A stretch of DNA of 64,000 nt from Oscillospiraceae bacterium (GCA_017432285.1 JAFRJM010000006.1:1-64000), one strand, 5' to 3'; positions 27,414 through 36,877 are shown, counted from the first letter of the stretch. Notes: a model not told the origin generated them from the letters alone. Made by a program: numbers and translations.

Positions 27414-28142
27414 ATGCTTTATCAGATAACAGATAATACATATTACACGCCGTCATCAGAAGAGACAGACCGCCCTAACCTTGGATATATAAGGGGAGAG
27501 GAGTGCTCTGTCATGGTGGACAGCGGGAATTCACCTGCACATGTGAAGGAATACCTTGATGCTCTCGCCGAAAACGGATTGCCTGTACCAAGATATGTAT
27601 TTCTTACGCATCATCATTGGGACCACACTTTCGGACTATCTTCTGTAGACGATTTTATGGTATCCGTTGCAGGTTTCAACACCAATGAAAAGCTGAAGGA
27701 ACAGCAGTCATATATATGGGACGATGAGCACCTTAATGCGTACTGCGAAGACAATACGATCCCGCTTTTCTGCAAGCCTCATATTCTGCTGGAATACCCG
27801 AAGTTAAGCGATATCTGCATACACACAGCGATGATAGTATTCAAGGATGAACTGCGGATAGAGCTTGGTGATGAGACTCTAGTCATGAGGCATCTGACAT
27901 CAGGTCACACAGATGACTGTTATTATCTTCTTGCTGAAAAAGCTAAAGTCCTTTTCCTGGGAGACGGCAATTCTGAAGAGGTAGTAGGCACAGATTGGAT
28001 AGACCATAAGGAACCGCTTGAAGGACTCATCAAACAACTTGAAGATATCGATTTTGATTACTGTCTTACTGGTCATGTTCCTGTATACACTAAAAATGAA
28101 TTACTTGAAGATCTTAAAGAAAGGCTGGCAGCTGTGAGCTGA
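27414..28142 (+). CDS. Metallo-beta-lactamase-fold hydrolase
   Basis: This 242-residue MBL-fold metalloprotein has the metal motif THHHWDHT, a second His in SGHTDDC and an Asp in LGDGN. It is probably a hydrolase of the glyoxalase II-like or general MBL group. There is no signal peptide, so it is not a secreted beta-lactamase. The gene follows cdd by 14 bp and precedes the AGCS symporter by 8 bp, so all three may share a transcript. The substrate is unknown. Confidence 0.85.
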   Translation: MLYQITDNTYYTPSSEETDRPNLGYIRGEECSVMVDSGNSPAHVKEYLDALAENGLPVPRYVFLTHHHWDHTFGLSSVDDFMVSVAGFNTNEKLKEQQSYIWDDEHLNAYCEDNTIPLFCKPHILLEYPKLSDICIHTAMIVFKDELRIELGDETLVMRHLTSGHTDDCYYLLAEKAKVLFLGDGNSEEVVGTDWIDHKEPLEGLIKQLEDIDFDYCLTGHVPVYTKNELLEDLKERLAAVS

Positions 28143-28150
28143 ATAGAAAA

Positions 28151-29542
28151 ATGGAAGCAATAGATCGCATTAATGATTTTGTTAACTCTATCGTTTGGGG
28201 ATGGCCTACCATGATCCTGCTGGTAGGGACAGGTATCTTTCTGACTATTTGCCTGCGCGGTATCCAGTTCCGCCATCTGGGAGAGTGCATCAGGAACACT
28301 ATTCAGAAAAGAAGCGGTTCAGCCGGGACTGGAGCAGTTACTCCGTTTCAGGCGTTCGCGACCGCATTGGCCGGAACAGTCGGAACAGGGAACATTGTTG
28401 GGTGCAGCGGCGCGATAATCGCTGGAGGACCGGGTGCTGTATTCTGGCTATGGATATCCGGATTGTTCGGCATGGCTACAAAATACAGCGAAGTCCTTCT
28501 TGCTATCCGATACAGAAAGAAAAATGAGCACGGTGAAAGAGTTGGAGGACCGATGTTCTATATAGAAGAAGGTCTTGGCAAAAAGTGGAAATGGCTTGCC
28601 GTATTCTTCGCTTTTGCCGGAGCATGCGCAGCTTTTGGTATTGGCTGCCTGTCTCAGGTAAGTTCTGTTGTCAGCGCTATCCGCATGTCGATCAATGCTT
28701 TTGCACCTCTGTCTGCTGAAGCGGAAAAGACGGTCGCACTGGTGGTAGGTATATGCACGGCGGTCGTGCTCGCGCTGGTGATCATTGGAGGACTAAAGAG
28801 GATCGGCAAGTTTGCTGCTAATGTGTCCCCGTTCATGAGCATCATTTACCTTATATTTGCTCTTGTCGTCATTATTGTTAACATTGGTTCGATTGGCACA
28901 GTACTTAAGAGTATCTTGGTCGGAGCGTTCACGCCCAGAGCAGTGCTTGGGGCAGCGATCGGGATCTCAATGAAGCAGGCTATGAGCAGCGGTATCGGAA
29001 GAGGTTTGTTCTCGAACGAAGCCGGACAGGGGTCTGCGCCTATCGCTCATGCCGGCACTGAGGAAGATGTTCCTGCAAAGCAGGGAATGACCGGAGTGTT
29101 CGAGGTATTCTTTGATACTATCGTTATCTGCACTATCACATGCCTTGCTGTTCTTATGAGCGGCGTGCCGGTAGAGTACGTTACCGGAGATAAGAACGTC
29201 CTTCCTATCATCGCATTCTCCAGCATCTTCGGAGACAAATTAGGAAGTGTATGTGTGGCAGTTTCACTTGTCCTGTTCGCTTTCACGACCATGGTCTCAT
29301 GGTCACTTTATGGAGTAAGATGCTTTGAGTATCTGCTTAAGACAGATAAGTATTCTATGTTCTACAGGTTGCTGTTTGTTCTGGTAGTTGCTTATGGCGC
29401 TACTGTTCCGCTTGGGCTTGCTTACAGAATCTCAGATACTCTGAACGGACTTATGGCTATTCCCAATATCATTGCGTTGCTGGCTTTATCAAAGGTCATC
29501 ATAGAGGAAACAAAGAAAGAATTTCCTGATGATTGGAAATAA
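28151..29542 (+). CDS. AGCS-family sodium/amino acid symporter
   Basis: This 463-residue membrane protein with about eleven transmembrane segments belongs to the alanine/glycine:cation symporter family. GTVGTGNIVG (substrate/Na+ site), GMATKYSEVLLA, RGLFSNEAGQGSAPIAH and the C-terminal segments are diagnostic. It would import alanine, glycine or glutamine with Na+ or H+. Its position before glnN suggests a glutamine or alanine supply role, but specificity cannot be read from these motifs. Confidence 0.93.
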   Translation: MEAIDRINDFVNSIVWGWPTMILLVGTGIFLTICLRGIQFRHLGECIRNTIQKRSGSAGTGAVTPFQAFATALAGTVGTGNIVGCSGAIIAGGPGAVFWLWISGLFGMATKYSEVLLAIRYRKKNEHGERVGGPMFYIEEGLGKKWKWLAVFFAFAGACAAFGIGCLSQVSSVVSAIRMSINAFAPLSAEAEKTVALVVGICTAVVLALVIIGGLKRIGKFAANVSPFMSIIYLIFALVVIIVNIGSIGTVLKSILVGAFTPRAVLGAAIGISMKQAMSSGIGRGLFSNEAGQGSAPIAHAGTEEDVPAKQGMTGVFEVFFDTIVICTITCLAVLMSGVPVEYVTGDKNVLPIIAFSSIFGDKLGSVCVAVSLVLFAFTTMVSWSLYGVRCFEYLLKTDKYSMFYRLLFVLVVAYGATVPLGLAYRISDTLNGLMAIPNIIALLALSKVIIEETKKEFPDDWK

Positions 29543-29590
29543 CAGACAGAAATTACAAGGCAGCGAGGCGGGAATTCATTGTTCTGCCGA

Positions 29591-29619
29591 TTGACAGTGT
29601 TAAAGCGCTAAATTATAAT
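29591..29619 (+). promoter_or_regulatory. Consensus sigma-A promoter for glnN
   Basis: TTGACA (29591-29596), a 17-bp spacer and TATAAT (29614-29619) match the sigma-A consensus exactly, which is rare. Transcription would start near 29626. Confidence 0.85.
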
Positions 29620-29637
29620 TTTTTTCGATAGGGCACA

Positions 29638-29677
29638 GGTGGTAGGGGGAGATGTCCTCTCTGCCACCGTCCTTTTT
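29638..29677 (+). terminator. Leader terminator (attenuator) between promoter and glnN
   Basis: GGTGG pairs with CCACC and the inner GGGGA with TCCTC to form a hairpin followed by TTTTTT (29672-29677). It begins only about 12 bases after the predicted transcription start and ends about 12 bases before the ribosome site, so it should gate glnN. It could also end the AGCS transcript. No known glutamine aptamer or ANTAR hairpin pair was recognised. Confidence 0.65.
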
Positions 29678-29703
29678 TAAATATGATTAAGGAGGGAACT
29701 GCA

Positions 29704-31791
29704 GTGATCGATACGGAACGTTTCGGATGCATGGCATTCAATGACAAAGCGATGCGGAAAGCTCTTCCGCAGGAAGTGTACCAGTCACTGCAGCAGACGA
29801 TACGTCAGGGGACATCGCTTGATCCTGAGATAGCAGATGACGTTGCTGAAGCGATGAAAAAGTGGGCTGTTGAACACGGAGCAACGCATTATACACACTG
29901 GTTCCAGCCGATGACCGGAGTCACTGCTGAGAAGCACGACAGCTTTCTTTCTGTTGATGAGGACGGAAAACCTATCCTGGAGTTTTCCGGAAGTGAGCTT
30001 ATCAAAGGAGAGCCAGACGCTTCCAGTTTTCCGTCGGGCGGTCTAAGGGCTACATTCGAAGCCAGGGGATATACGACCTGGGACCCGACTTCCTATGCAT
30101 TTATAAAAGATGATACGCTATGCATACCTACAGCATTCTGTACTTACAGTGGGTATGCTCTGGATAAAAAGACACCGCTGCTGAGATCCATGGATGCACT
30201 CAGCAAGCAGGCTGTACGTGTTCTGAGAACACTTGGTGATGAGACGACATCAAGAGTTTTCCCGTCTGTAGGTGTTGAGCAGGAATACTTTTTGATAGAC
30301 AAAGAGCTGTTCAGCAAACGCAAAGATCTTGTCTATGCAGGAAGGACACTGTTCGGTACAAGCGCGCGAAAAGAACAGGAACTGGATGACCACTATTTCG
30401 GGGCTTTCCGTCAGCGTGTCTCATCCTTCATGAAAGATCTTGATGAATCACTGTGGGACCTTGGTGTGTATGCCAAGACAGAGCACAATGAAGTCGCTCC
30501 GGCGCAATACGAACTTGCTATGATCTATTCCACTGCGAATATAGCGGTAGATCACAATCAGATCTGCATGGAAGTGATGCAGAAAGTCGCTGACAGAAAC
30601 GGTCTGGTCTGTCTTCTCCATGAAAAGCCATTCGCAGGTGTTAACGGATCAGGAAAACATAACAACTGGTCGCTTACTACTGATAACGGGAAGAATCTGC
30701 TGGCTCCCGGAGATACTCCCAGTGAGAACGAACTGTTTCTCCTGTTCCTGACTGCGATGATCCGCGCTGTGGATATGTATCAGGGATTGATAAGGCTTAG
30801 CGTCGCTTCTGCGGGCAATGATCACAGATTAGGAGCTAACGAAGCACCTCCTGCCATTCTATCGATCTTCCTGGGTGAAGAACTCACAGATATTTTGGAA
30901 TCTTTGGAACAGGAAACGCCTTATACCGGTTCGGAGAGAACAGAAATGAGGCTTGGAGTCAGGATACTTCCCAGGTTCCCGAAAGATTCAACGGACAGAA
31001 ACAGGACATCTCCCGTAGCGTTCAACGGCAATCGTTTTGAGTTCCGGATGCCAGGCTCTTCGGATTCACTTGGTGAGATCAATACGGTCATCAATGCTGC
31101 TGTTGCTGATTCGCTCAGCGTGTATGGTGACAGACTTGAGAAAGCTGATGATCCTCATGAAGAATTGTTTGAACTTATCCGTGAGGAATACAGAGCACAT
31201 AAGCGCATAGTTTTTAATGGAAACGGTTATGAGCGCAGCTGGGTCCTGGAGGCTGAGAGACGGGGTCTTTCAAATCTGGGGACGACGCCTGACTGTATGG
31301 ATGTTCTTCTCGATGAGAAGAACAGAGATATGCTTAAGTCCATGGGTGTTTATGCTGATCCGGAAATGGTTGCACGTCATGAGATCCTGTCTGACATTTA
31401 CTGCAACACCGTCTTTATTGAAGCCAGAACGATGATAGATATGGCTCACAGGCAGATACTTCCGGCGATAGGCAAATATCTTGGAGAGGTTGCCTACAGT
31501 ACGAATATGAAAAAACAGCTGATACCTCAGCTGGAATGCGGATATGAAGAAAGTTTGGTTACATCACTGACAGAAAGCATGAACAGGATAGATTCAGCAG
31601 TGCGAGACCTTGAAGATTCTCTTTTCGAAGCGTCCGGTATAAAGCAGGGTAATACGCTGTCACTGTTCCTTAGAGATAACGTGATATCAAGAATGGGACG
31701 CCTGAGAAAAGAGGCGGACGAGGCAGAGAAGAAGACGGCGGAGGGATACTGGCCGTTCCCGGAATATGGGGATCTGTTTTATGGATTTTGA
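29704..31791 (+). CDS. glnN: Glutamine synthetase type III
   Basis: The enzyme makes glutamine from glutamate, ammonia and ATP. The 695-residue length is typical of GSIII, far larger than GlnA. Signature segments include VEQEYFLIDK, TEHNEVAPAQYELA (metal-binding Glu), NGSGKHNNWS and the ANEAPPAI loop; a long C-terminal helical part follows. I chose GTG 29704: AAGGAGGG lies at 29689-29696, after the apparent ATG at 29683, which therefore cannot be the start. It has its own strong promoter and a leader hairpin, and is followed 26 bp later by gdhA. Confidence 0.95.
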   Translation: MIDTERFGCMAFNDKAMRKALPQEVYQSLQQTIRQGTSLDPEIADDVAEAMKKWAVEHGATHYTHWFQPMTGVTAEKHDSFLSVDEDGKPILEFSGSELIKGEPDASSFPSGGLRATFEARGYTTWDPTSYAFIKDDTLCIPTAFCTYSGYALDKKTPLLRSMDALSKQAVRVLRTLGDETTSRVFPSVGVEQEYFLIDKELFSKRKDLVYAGRTLFGTSARKEQELDDHYFGAFRQRVSSFMKDLDESLWDLGVYAKTEHNEVAPAQYELAMIYSTANIAVDHNQICMEVMQKVADRNGLVCLLHEKPFAGVNGSGKHNNWSLTTDNGKNLLAPGDTPSENELFLLFLTAMIRAVDMYQGLIRLSVASAGNDHRLGANEAPPAILSIFLGEELTDILESLEQETPYTGSERTEMRLGVRILPRFPKDSTDRNRTSPVAFNGNRFEFRMPGSSDSLGEINTVINAAVADSLSVYGDRLEKADDPHEELFELIREEYRAHKRIVFNGNGYERSWVLEAERRGLSNLGTTPDCMDVLLDEKNRDMLKSMGVYADPEMVARHEILSDIYCNTVFIEARTMIDMAHRQILPAIGKYLGEVAYSTNMKKQLIPQLECGYEESLVTSLTESMNRIDSAVRDLEDSLFEASGIKQGNTLSLFLRDNVISRMGRLRKEADEAEKKTAEGYWPFPEYGDLFYGF

Positions 31792-31817
31792 TTTTTTCGA
31801 ATTTGGGGGATAAAACG

Positions 31818-33161
31818 ATGAACGATTACGTAAAAAGAGTGATTGAAAGCACGAAGACGAAATATGCTCATGAGCCTGAATTCATTCAGGCAGTGGAAGA
31901 GGTGCTTACCTCTGTAGAACCACTGGTAGATGCTCATCCTGAGTATGAGAAATATGATCTTCTCAACAGGATAATAGAGCCAGAGCGCATGTTTACTTTC
32001 CGTGTCGTATGGATGGATGATAATGGACAGTATCATACGAATACCGGATACCGTTTCCAGTTCAACGGAGCCATTGGCCCATACAAGGGCGGTCTGAGAT
32101 TCCAGAAGAACGTGTATCCCGGAATCATCAAGTTCCTGGGTTTTGAACAGATCTTCAAGAACAGCCTCACCGGGCTTCCTATAGGAGGAGCTAAAGGCGG
32201 CAGCGATTTTGATCCACAGGGTAAATCTGATGCGGAGATTATGAGATTCTGCCAGGCATTTATGCAGGGCTTGTACCGCTATATTGGACCGGATATCGAC
32301 GTACCGGCAGGGGATATGGGCGTTGGAGGAAGAGAGATCGGGTATCTGTACGGTGAATATCGCCGCCTGAAAGGTGCATTTGAGAACGGAGTTCTCACCG
32401 GGAAAGGTATGTCATACGGCGGAAGCCTCATTCGTCCTGAAGCGACCGGATACGGCGCTGTATACTATCTCCTGAATGTTCTTGATCATTTTGGAGACAA
32501 ACTTGAGGGAAAAGTTATCGTGGCTTCAGGATATGGAAACGTAACATGGGGGCTCTGCAAGAAGGCTGCCCAGCTTGGAGCCAAGGTCGTCACGATTTCC
32601 GGTAGAGACGGATATATCTATGATGAAGATGGTGTCAGCACCGACGAGAAGATAAATTATCTGCTTGAGATGCGCGCGTCCACAAAGGGTTCTATCCGTG
32701 ACTATGCGGAGAAGTTCAATGTGCCTTTCTTCCCGGGTGAAAAGCCGTGGGGCGTAAATGGCGACATCGTTATGCCATGTGCCACACAGAATGAGGTCGG
32801 CATGAAAGAAGCGGAGAAGATCGTTGCAAGCGGAGCAAAATACTATATCGAAGTTTCTAACATGTCCACTGAAGCAGCTGCGCAGGCATATCTGAAGGAT
32901 AAACTGACAGTTGCACCGTCCAAAGCTGTAAACGCAGGCGGTGTTGCAACGTCCGCGCTGGAGATGTGCCAAAACAGCGAAAGGATGAGCTGGACTGCTG
33001 AAGAAGTGGATCAGAGACTGGAGGATATAATGGACCATATTTATCAAGTCAGTGTTGAAGCGGCGGAGAAATATGGTTTAGGCTATGATCTTGTTGCTGG
33101 AGCAAATCTGGCTGGATTTGAGAAAGTAGCTGAAGCTATGGTTGAACAAGGTGTTTTCTAA
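31818..33161 (+). CDS. gdhA: Glutamate dehydrogenase, copy 1
   Basis: The enzyme interconverts 2-oxoglutarate plus ammonia and glutamate. The 447-residue class is the hexameric clostridial type: GGLRFQKN, LPIGGAKGGSDFDP (catalytic Lys), PAGDMGVGGREIGYL and the Rossmann region ASGYGNVTWG. In the cofactor loop it has SGRDGYIYD where the NAD-type enzyme of Clostridium symbiosum has SGPDGYIYD, and Tyr for Phe in SGYGNV. These are positions known to affect NAD/NADP choice, so NADP use is possible. Start is ATG 31818 behind GGGGGA. It closely follows glnN and probably shares its transcript. Confidence 0.95.
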   Translation: MNDYVKRVIESTKTKYAHEPEFIQAVEEVLTSVEPLVDAHPEYEKYDLLNRIIEPERMFTFRVVWMDDNGQYHTNTGYRFQFNGAIGPYKGGLRFQKNVYPGIIKFLGFEQIFKNSLTGLPIGGAKGGSDFDPQGKSDAEIMRFCQAFMQGLYRYIGPDIDVPAGDMGVGGREIGYLYGEYRRLKGAFENGVLTGKGMSYGGSLIRPEATGYGAVYYLLNVLDHFGDKLEGKVIVASGYGNVTWGLCKKAAQLGAKVVTISGRDGYIYDEDGVSTDEKINYLLEMRASTKGSIRDYAEKFNVPFFPGEKPWGVNGDIVMPCATQNEVGMKEAEKIVASGAKYYIEVSNMSTEAAAQAYLKDKLTVAPSKAVNAGGVATSALEMCQNSERMSWTAEEVDQRLEDIMDHIYQVSVEAAEKYGLGYDLVAGANLAGFEKVAEAMVEQGVF

Positions 33162-33186
33162 AAGATTATTTGTAATTTTATTGCAT

Positions 33187-33236
33187 CAAGAAGGTTGTTG
33201 CAGGTATGTGCTTTGCAACAGCCTTCTTGTGTTTTG
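33187..33236 (+). terminator. Intrinsic terminator after gdhA copy 1
   Basis: CAAGAAGG and CCTTCTTG, with TGTTGCA and TGCAACA inside, form a long stem followed by TGTTTT. Confidence 0.8.
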
Positions 33237-33346
33237 AACAATTTGGTCAGCGTTGAGGAAAGAAAAAGCAGATTGCGCTAGAAAAATGCATCCAGTTGAA
33301 TTACACTGATAATATAGAAGATATGATTTGGAAAGTGAGGGTAAGT

Positions 33347-34699
33347 GTGAACAAGTATTTATCTAATGTAATAGAAGATACCAAGAGAAAACATGCTTCA
33401 GAGCCAGAATTCGTTCAGACTGTTGAAGATGTTTTTTCTTCTGTTGAGCCTTTGGTCAATGCTCATCCTGAATATGAGAAATTCGATATACTTGGGCGTA
33501 TGGTCGAACCGGAGAGGATGTTTATATTCCGTGTAGTATGGATGGATGACAATGGTGAATATCATACGAACAGAGGGTGGAGATGTCAGTTTAACGGTGC
33601 GCTTGGTCCATATAAGGGAGGTCTTCGTTTCCAAAAAAATGTGAACGAGAGCATTATCAAGTTCCTCGGTTTTGAACAGACATTCAAAAACGCGCTTACA
33701 GGACTTCCCATCGGCGGAGGAAAAGGCGGCTCTGATTTCGATCCTGCAGGTAAATCAGATGCAGAGATCCTGCGTTTTTGTCAGAGTTATATGACTGCGC
33801 TTTACCGGTATATAGGACCAGATGTTGATGTGCCGGCTGGAGATATGGGTGTAGGCAAGCGCGAGATCGGATATCTGTTCGGGCAATATAGAAGGCTTAA
33901 GGGCGTATGGGAAAACGGGGTCATTACCGGGAAAGGTTTGAGTTACGGTGGATCGTTGATTCGTCCTGAAGCAACAGGCTATGGCGCTGTTTACTATTTG
34001 GAGGAAGTTTTGGAACATGAAAATGATTCCATTGAAGGAAAGAGAATCGGCGTTTCCGGTTTTGGCAACGTAGCTTGGGGAATCATGAAGAAGGCGACCC
34101 AGTTAGGTGCAAAGGTCACTTATGTTTCCGGACCTGACGGTTACTTCTATGATCCTGATGGTGTCAGCACAGAAGAAAAGATCAGTTTCATAGAGCATAT
34201 GCGCGCAACTGATCCTAGGCACTGCAAACCATATGCGGACAAGTTCGGTGTTGAGTTTGTTCCGGGAACTAAATTTTGGGGAGTAAAGGACGTTGATGTA
34301 TATATGCCATCGGCAGTACAGAATGACGTTACACTGGAATGGGCAGAGAAAATTCTGGAATCAGGCGTAAAATACTACATCGAAGTTGCAAACATGCCTA
34401 CTACAAACGAAGCGCTGGCTGCTTTGAGAAGAAAGGAAGGATTGATCGTTGCTCCATCCAAAGCTGTTAATGCAGGTGGGGTAGGAGTGTCTGCTCTTGA
34501 AATGTCGCAGAACTCTGAACGTCTCGTCTGGTCTGCTAAGGAAGTGGATGAACAGCTTCACAGGATGATGAAAAATATTCATGATGTATCAATGAAGACA
34601 GCTGAAGAGTTTGGATTGGGATATGATTTGGTTGCCGGCGGAAACATTGCTGGTTTCAAAAAAGTTGCAGAAGCTATGCTGGAGCAAGGCGTATTCTAG
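33347..34699 (+). CDS. gdhA: Glutamate dehydrogenase, copy 2
   Basis: This paralogue of the preceding gene has 450 residues and roughly two thirds identity by eye, with the same catalytic segments. Its Rossmann region reads VSGFGNVAWG and SGPDGYFYDPDG, matching the NAD-type C. symbiosum pattern. This suggests a different cofactor and perhaps a catabolic role. I chose GTG 33347 because GAGGG precedes it and the N-terminus then aligns with copy 1 (MNKYLSNVIEDTK against MNDYVKRVIESTK). It lies behind the terminator of copy 1, so it probably has its own promoter in the 110-bp gap. Confidence 0.93.
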   Translation: MNKYLSNVIEDTKRKHASEPEFVQTVEDVFSSVEPLVNAHPEYEKFDILGRMVEPERMFIFRVVWMDDNGEYHTNRGWRCQFNGALGPYKGGLRFQKNVNESIIKFLGFEQTFKNALTGLPIGGGKGGSDFDPAGKSDAEILRFCQSYMTALYRYIGPDVDVPAGDMGVGKREIGYLFGQYRRLKGVWENGVITGKGLSYGGSLIRPEATGYGAVYYLEEVLEHENDSIEGKRIGVSGFGNVAWGIMKKATQLGAKVTYVSGPDGYFYDPDGVSTEEKISFIEHMRATDPRHCKPYADKFGVEFVPGTKFWGVKDVDVYMPSAVQNDVTLEWAEKILESGVKYYIEVANMPTTNEALAALRRKEGLIVAPSKAVNAGGVGVSALEMSQNSERLVWSAKEVDEQLHRMMKNIHDVSMKTAEEFGLGYDLVAGGNIAGFKKVAEAMLEQGVF

Positions 34700-34742
34700 A
34701 TCATAATGACAGCACAGTGTCAGCAGATAAATACATAAGAAT

Positions 34743-34785
34743 ACCCGCCGAAAAGGGACTTTCCCTCTTCGGCGGGTCGCTTTTT
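34743..34785 (+). terminator. Intrinsic terminator after gdhA copy 2
   Basis: ACCCGCCGAA pairs with TTCGGCGGGT, with GGG/CCC inside, followed by CGCTTTTT. Confidence 0.88.
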
Positions 34786-34801
34786 GCATCGGTAATCAAA
34801 A

Positions 34802-35338
34802 TTACGGTTTTAATTCCATAAGCCAGCAGTCTTCTTTTTTGCCTTCAAACAATTCATGTTCAGAAAGTGACTTGAGGATTTTAAAGCCGGCTTTCTCATA
34901 TGCTCTTATTGCTCTGTGGTTATTCTGGTGCGGATCAAGAAGGATCGCGTATGCTGACATGTTTTCTTTAAGATAATCAGCCATCAGTTTCAGAAAAGAG
35001 GTGCCTATTCCTTTGTTCCAGTATTCGGGCTCTCCTATGAACTGATCCATGGCAAACACAATATGCCCTTCATCCGGATACTCATATTCATCGAACATTT
35101 CGCCGCTCAGCTGATATGCTTGGCCATAACCCACAGGTGTGTTTTTATATTCGATAATAACTCTGAAACCGCCAGGGATCTCTTCCAGAAAGTGTTCCGC
35201 CAAAGAATCCATAGTGAATCTGACATCGCGGCCTTCATAATACTCCAAAACAGTATCATCGGTCATCCATTTAAACATAAGCGGTAGATCGCTTTCAGCA
35301 AGGTCTCTAATCAGTATTTCGTCATTTCCGGTTCTCAC
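34802..35338 (-). CDS. GNAT acetyltransferase, AAC(6')-Ie/Im-like
   Basis: This 178-residue GNAT protein closely resembles the acetyltransferase half of the bifunctional aminoglycoside-modifying enzyme AAC(6')-Ie and AAC(6')-Im. Shared segments as I recall them include FRVIIEY, MDQFIGEP, NKGIGT, AIRAYEKAGF and EGKKEDC. AAC(6') enzymes acetylate the 6'-amino group of kanamycin-type aminoglycosides with acetyl-CoA. The start is GTG 35338, behind GGGGAG. The next gene upstream encodes an APH-fold kinase, but the two are separate and 78 bp apart. Activity against drugs is predicted, not shown; a housekeeping role is equally possible. Confidence 0.82.
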   Translation of the reverse strand: MRTGNDEILIRDLAESDLPLMFKWMTDDTVLEYYEGRDVRFTMDSLAEHFLEEIPGGFRVIIEYKNTPVGYGQAYQLSGEMFDEYEYPDEGHIVFAMDQFIGEPEYWNKGIGTSFLKLMADYLKENMSAYAILLDPHQNNHRAIRAYEKAGFKILKSLSEHELFEGKKEDCWLMELKP

Positions 35339-35416
35339 TTATCCATCTCCCCAATAATAAGTTCCTGCTTCAATACCCACACAGCAGGGCAGATTTCAAA
35401 ACTGTTGCTGAAACTG

Positions 35417-36328
35417 TCAAAAATCAGACGTTTCTGCCTGCCATTTATTGAGCCAACAGAGCTGCGAATCAATGAATTTTGAGTCTATGCAGTCTATCCC
35501 ATATATCTCAAGGATAGTTGCTTGAAGCTGAAAATGTCTGATCGCCACCCAATCAGGAAACGAGAGTATCTCATCCTGGCTGAGCACACGGTATTTCGAG
35601 TAACCGGACAGAAACCTTCGGAATACATCTTTTGTTATATCGATATCTTCCTGTTTAAGATCAAAATAATTAGTCATATCGCACATGACCATGATGTCGA
35701 ACATACGAGGAGCCTGGCAAACCGTATCAAAATCCACCAGATATATCTGTCCGTTCTTGTTTTGTATAAGATTTCCTCTGTGCAGGTCTCCATGGCAGTT
35801 GCCGCGAGGAAGATCACGAACCCGTTCCCACAGGCGCTCACCCAGTACTTCATAAGACGACAGATCCTGATATTTCTTATTGACAAGGAAATCCAGATAT
35901 CTCTCGATAAAAAACTCTTTGCCGTGAGAAACAGGATCCACCGGATAGTTGGCCATCAGATGATGAAATCTTCCGACCAATGCGCCGACTTCAGACGCGC
36001 ATTCTTTCAGATTAGGTTCGTCTCCGTCAATGAATTCCATGAGGACGATCATCTTTTCCTCATCGCCTATGACAGTCGTAAAAGAAGCGTCACCGTTTTT
36101 TGTCAATATGATTTTGGGCACTGGGAAATCGTTTTCATCGAGATAACGCATGATGGAGACAGACTGTCCTGCAGTTTTCAGAAAGGCAGTCCCTATAACT
36201 TTGAGCAGATATTTCTCTTTACCGTTAACGATATATGTTTGTCCGCCGACTTCTCTAAATAATTCGAGAGCTGGTTCTTCTATACCGTAATACGTTGTAA
36301 GTATTTCTACTAATTGTTTCTCGTTCAT
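35417..36328 (-). CDS. APH-fold phosphotransferase
   Basis: The 303-residue protein has an aminoglycoside phosphotransferase/choline kinase fold: the catalytic loop is NCHGDLHRGNLI (with HGDxHxxN) and the metal site is YLVDFDTV. The N-terminal lobe has a Lys in KYLLKVIG. It resembles homoserine kinase type II or spectinomycin-type APH proteins more than APH(2''), so the phosphorylated substrate is open. It lies between an AAC(6') relative and a P-loop kinase on the same strand. Confidence 0.82.
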   Translation of the reverse strand: MNEKQLVEILTTYYGIEEPALELFREVGGQTYIVNGKEKYLLKVIGTAFLKTAGQSVSIMRYLDENDFPVPKIILTKNGDASFTTVIGDEEKMIVLMEFIDGDEPNLKECASEVGALVGRFHHLMANYPVDPVSHGKEFFIERYLDFLVNKKYQDLSSYEVLGERLWERVRDLPRGNCHGDLHRGNLIQNKNGQIYLVDFDTVCQAPRMFDIMVMCDMTNYFDLKQEDIDITKDVFRRFLSGYSKYRVLSQDEILSFPDWVAIRHFQLQATILEIYGIDCIDSKFIDSQLCWLNKWQAETSDF

Positions 36329-36351
36329 TGTCGACCTAATGTTGAGCAGTG

Positions 36352-36876
36352 CTATGATTCCATTAATGATGAGATCAATTCAGTATATTCGTCATTGATC
36401 AATGTGACTTTTTCCCCTGCTTTTTCAAATCCTTCGATATAGAATTGATTGTCTTTCTTCAGAAGATCAGGTGTGCAGTACGAGTCGTCAAGCCTTGATT
36501 CGATCTCTGAGCTGTGATCTGCGATGTCTGCAAAATGTCTGTCTATGTATTCATCTGTCATAGCAAGACATATAAAGCGGATAGAATCGAGATAATCCTT
36601 GTTGAATCCTTTCCGCCAGTCGAATGGTATGTAACAGCCTTCTACGATAAGATTCTGCTTGTTTTCAATGGCGGTCTTGATTATCTCTTGCACGATTGGC
36701 CAAAGATAATCTGTCAGTTTATCATCGTCATATGGTGTCAGGTCCGTGTTTCCGCTGCGGATCAGTCCCATTTTCAGGTGATCGATGGACAGGTAAGGAT
36801 AACTGTATTTCTCAAGCAGCTTCTGAGCCAGCATAGTTTTTCCGGTATGGCTGGCACCGGTTATGATAATTACCAT
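36352..36876 (-). CDS. P-loop kinase-like protein
   Basis: This 174-residue protein has a Walker A motif GASHTGKT (residues 7-14) at the N-terminus, a DHLKMG segment and NLIVEGCYIPF. The fold is that of small metabolite or nucleotide kinases (adenylate kinase or 2-phosphoglycerate kinase relatives). The start lies one base after the stop codon of the upstream Nim-like gene, so they are translationally coupled. The substrate is unknown. Confidence 0.78.
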   Translation of the reverse strand: MVIIITGASHTGKTMLAQKLLEKYSYPYLSIDHLKMGLIRSGNTDLTPYDDDKLTDYLWPIVQEIIKTAIENKQNLIVEGCYIPFDWRKGFNKDYLDSIRFICLAMTDEYIDRHFADIADHSSEIESRLDDSYCTPDLLKKDNQFYIEGFEKAGEKVTLINDEYTELISSLMES

Positions 36877-36877
36877 A

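Noticed and set aside
29683..29703. ATG at 29683 as start of glnN
   Set aside because: The ribosome site AAGGAGGG lies after this ATG; GTG 29704 is correctly spaced.
29626..29703. Glutamine (glnA) riboswitch or ANTAR target before glnN
   Set aside because: The conserved glnA-motif bases and the paired ANTAR hairpins with hexaloops were not found.
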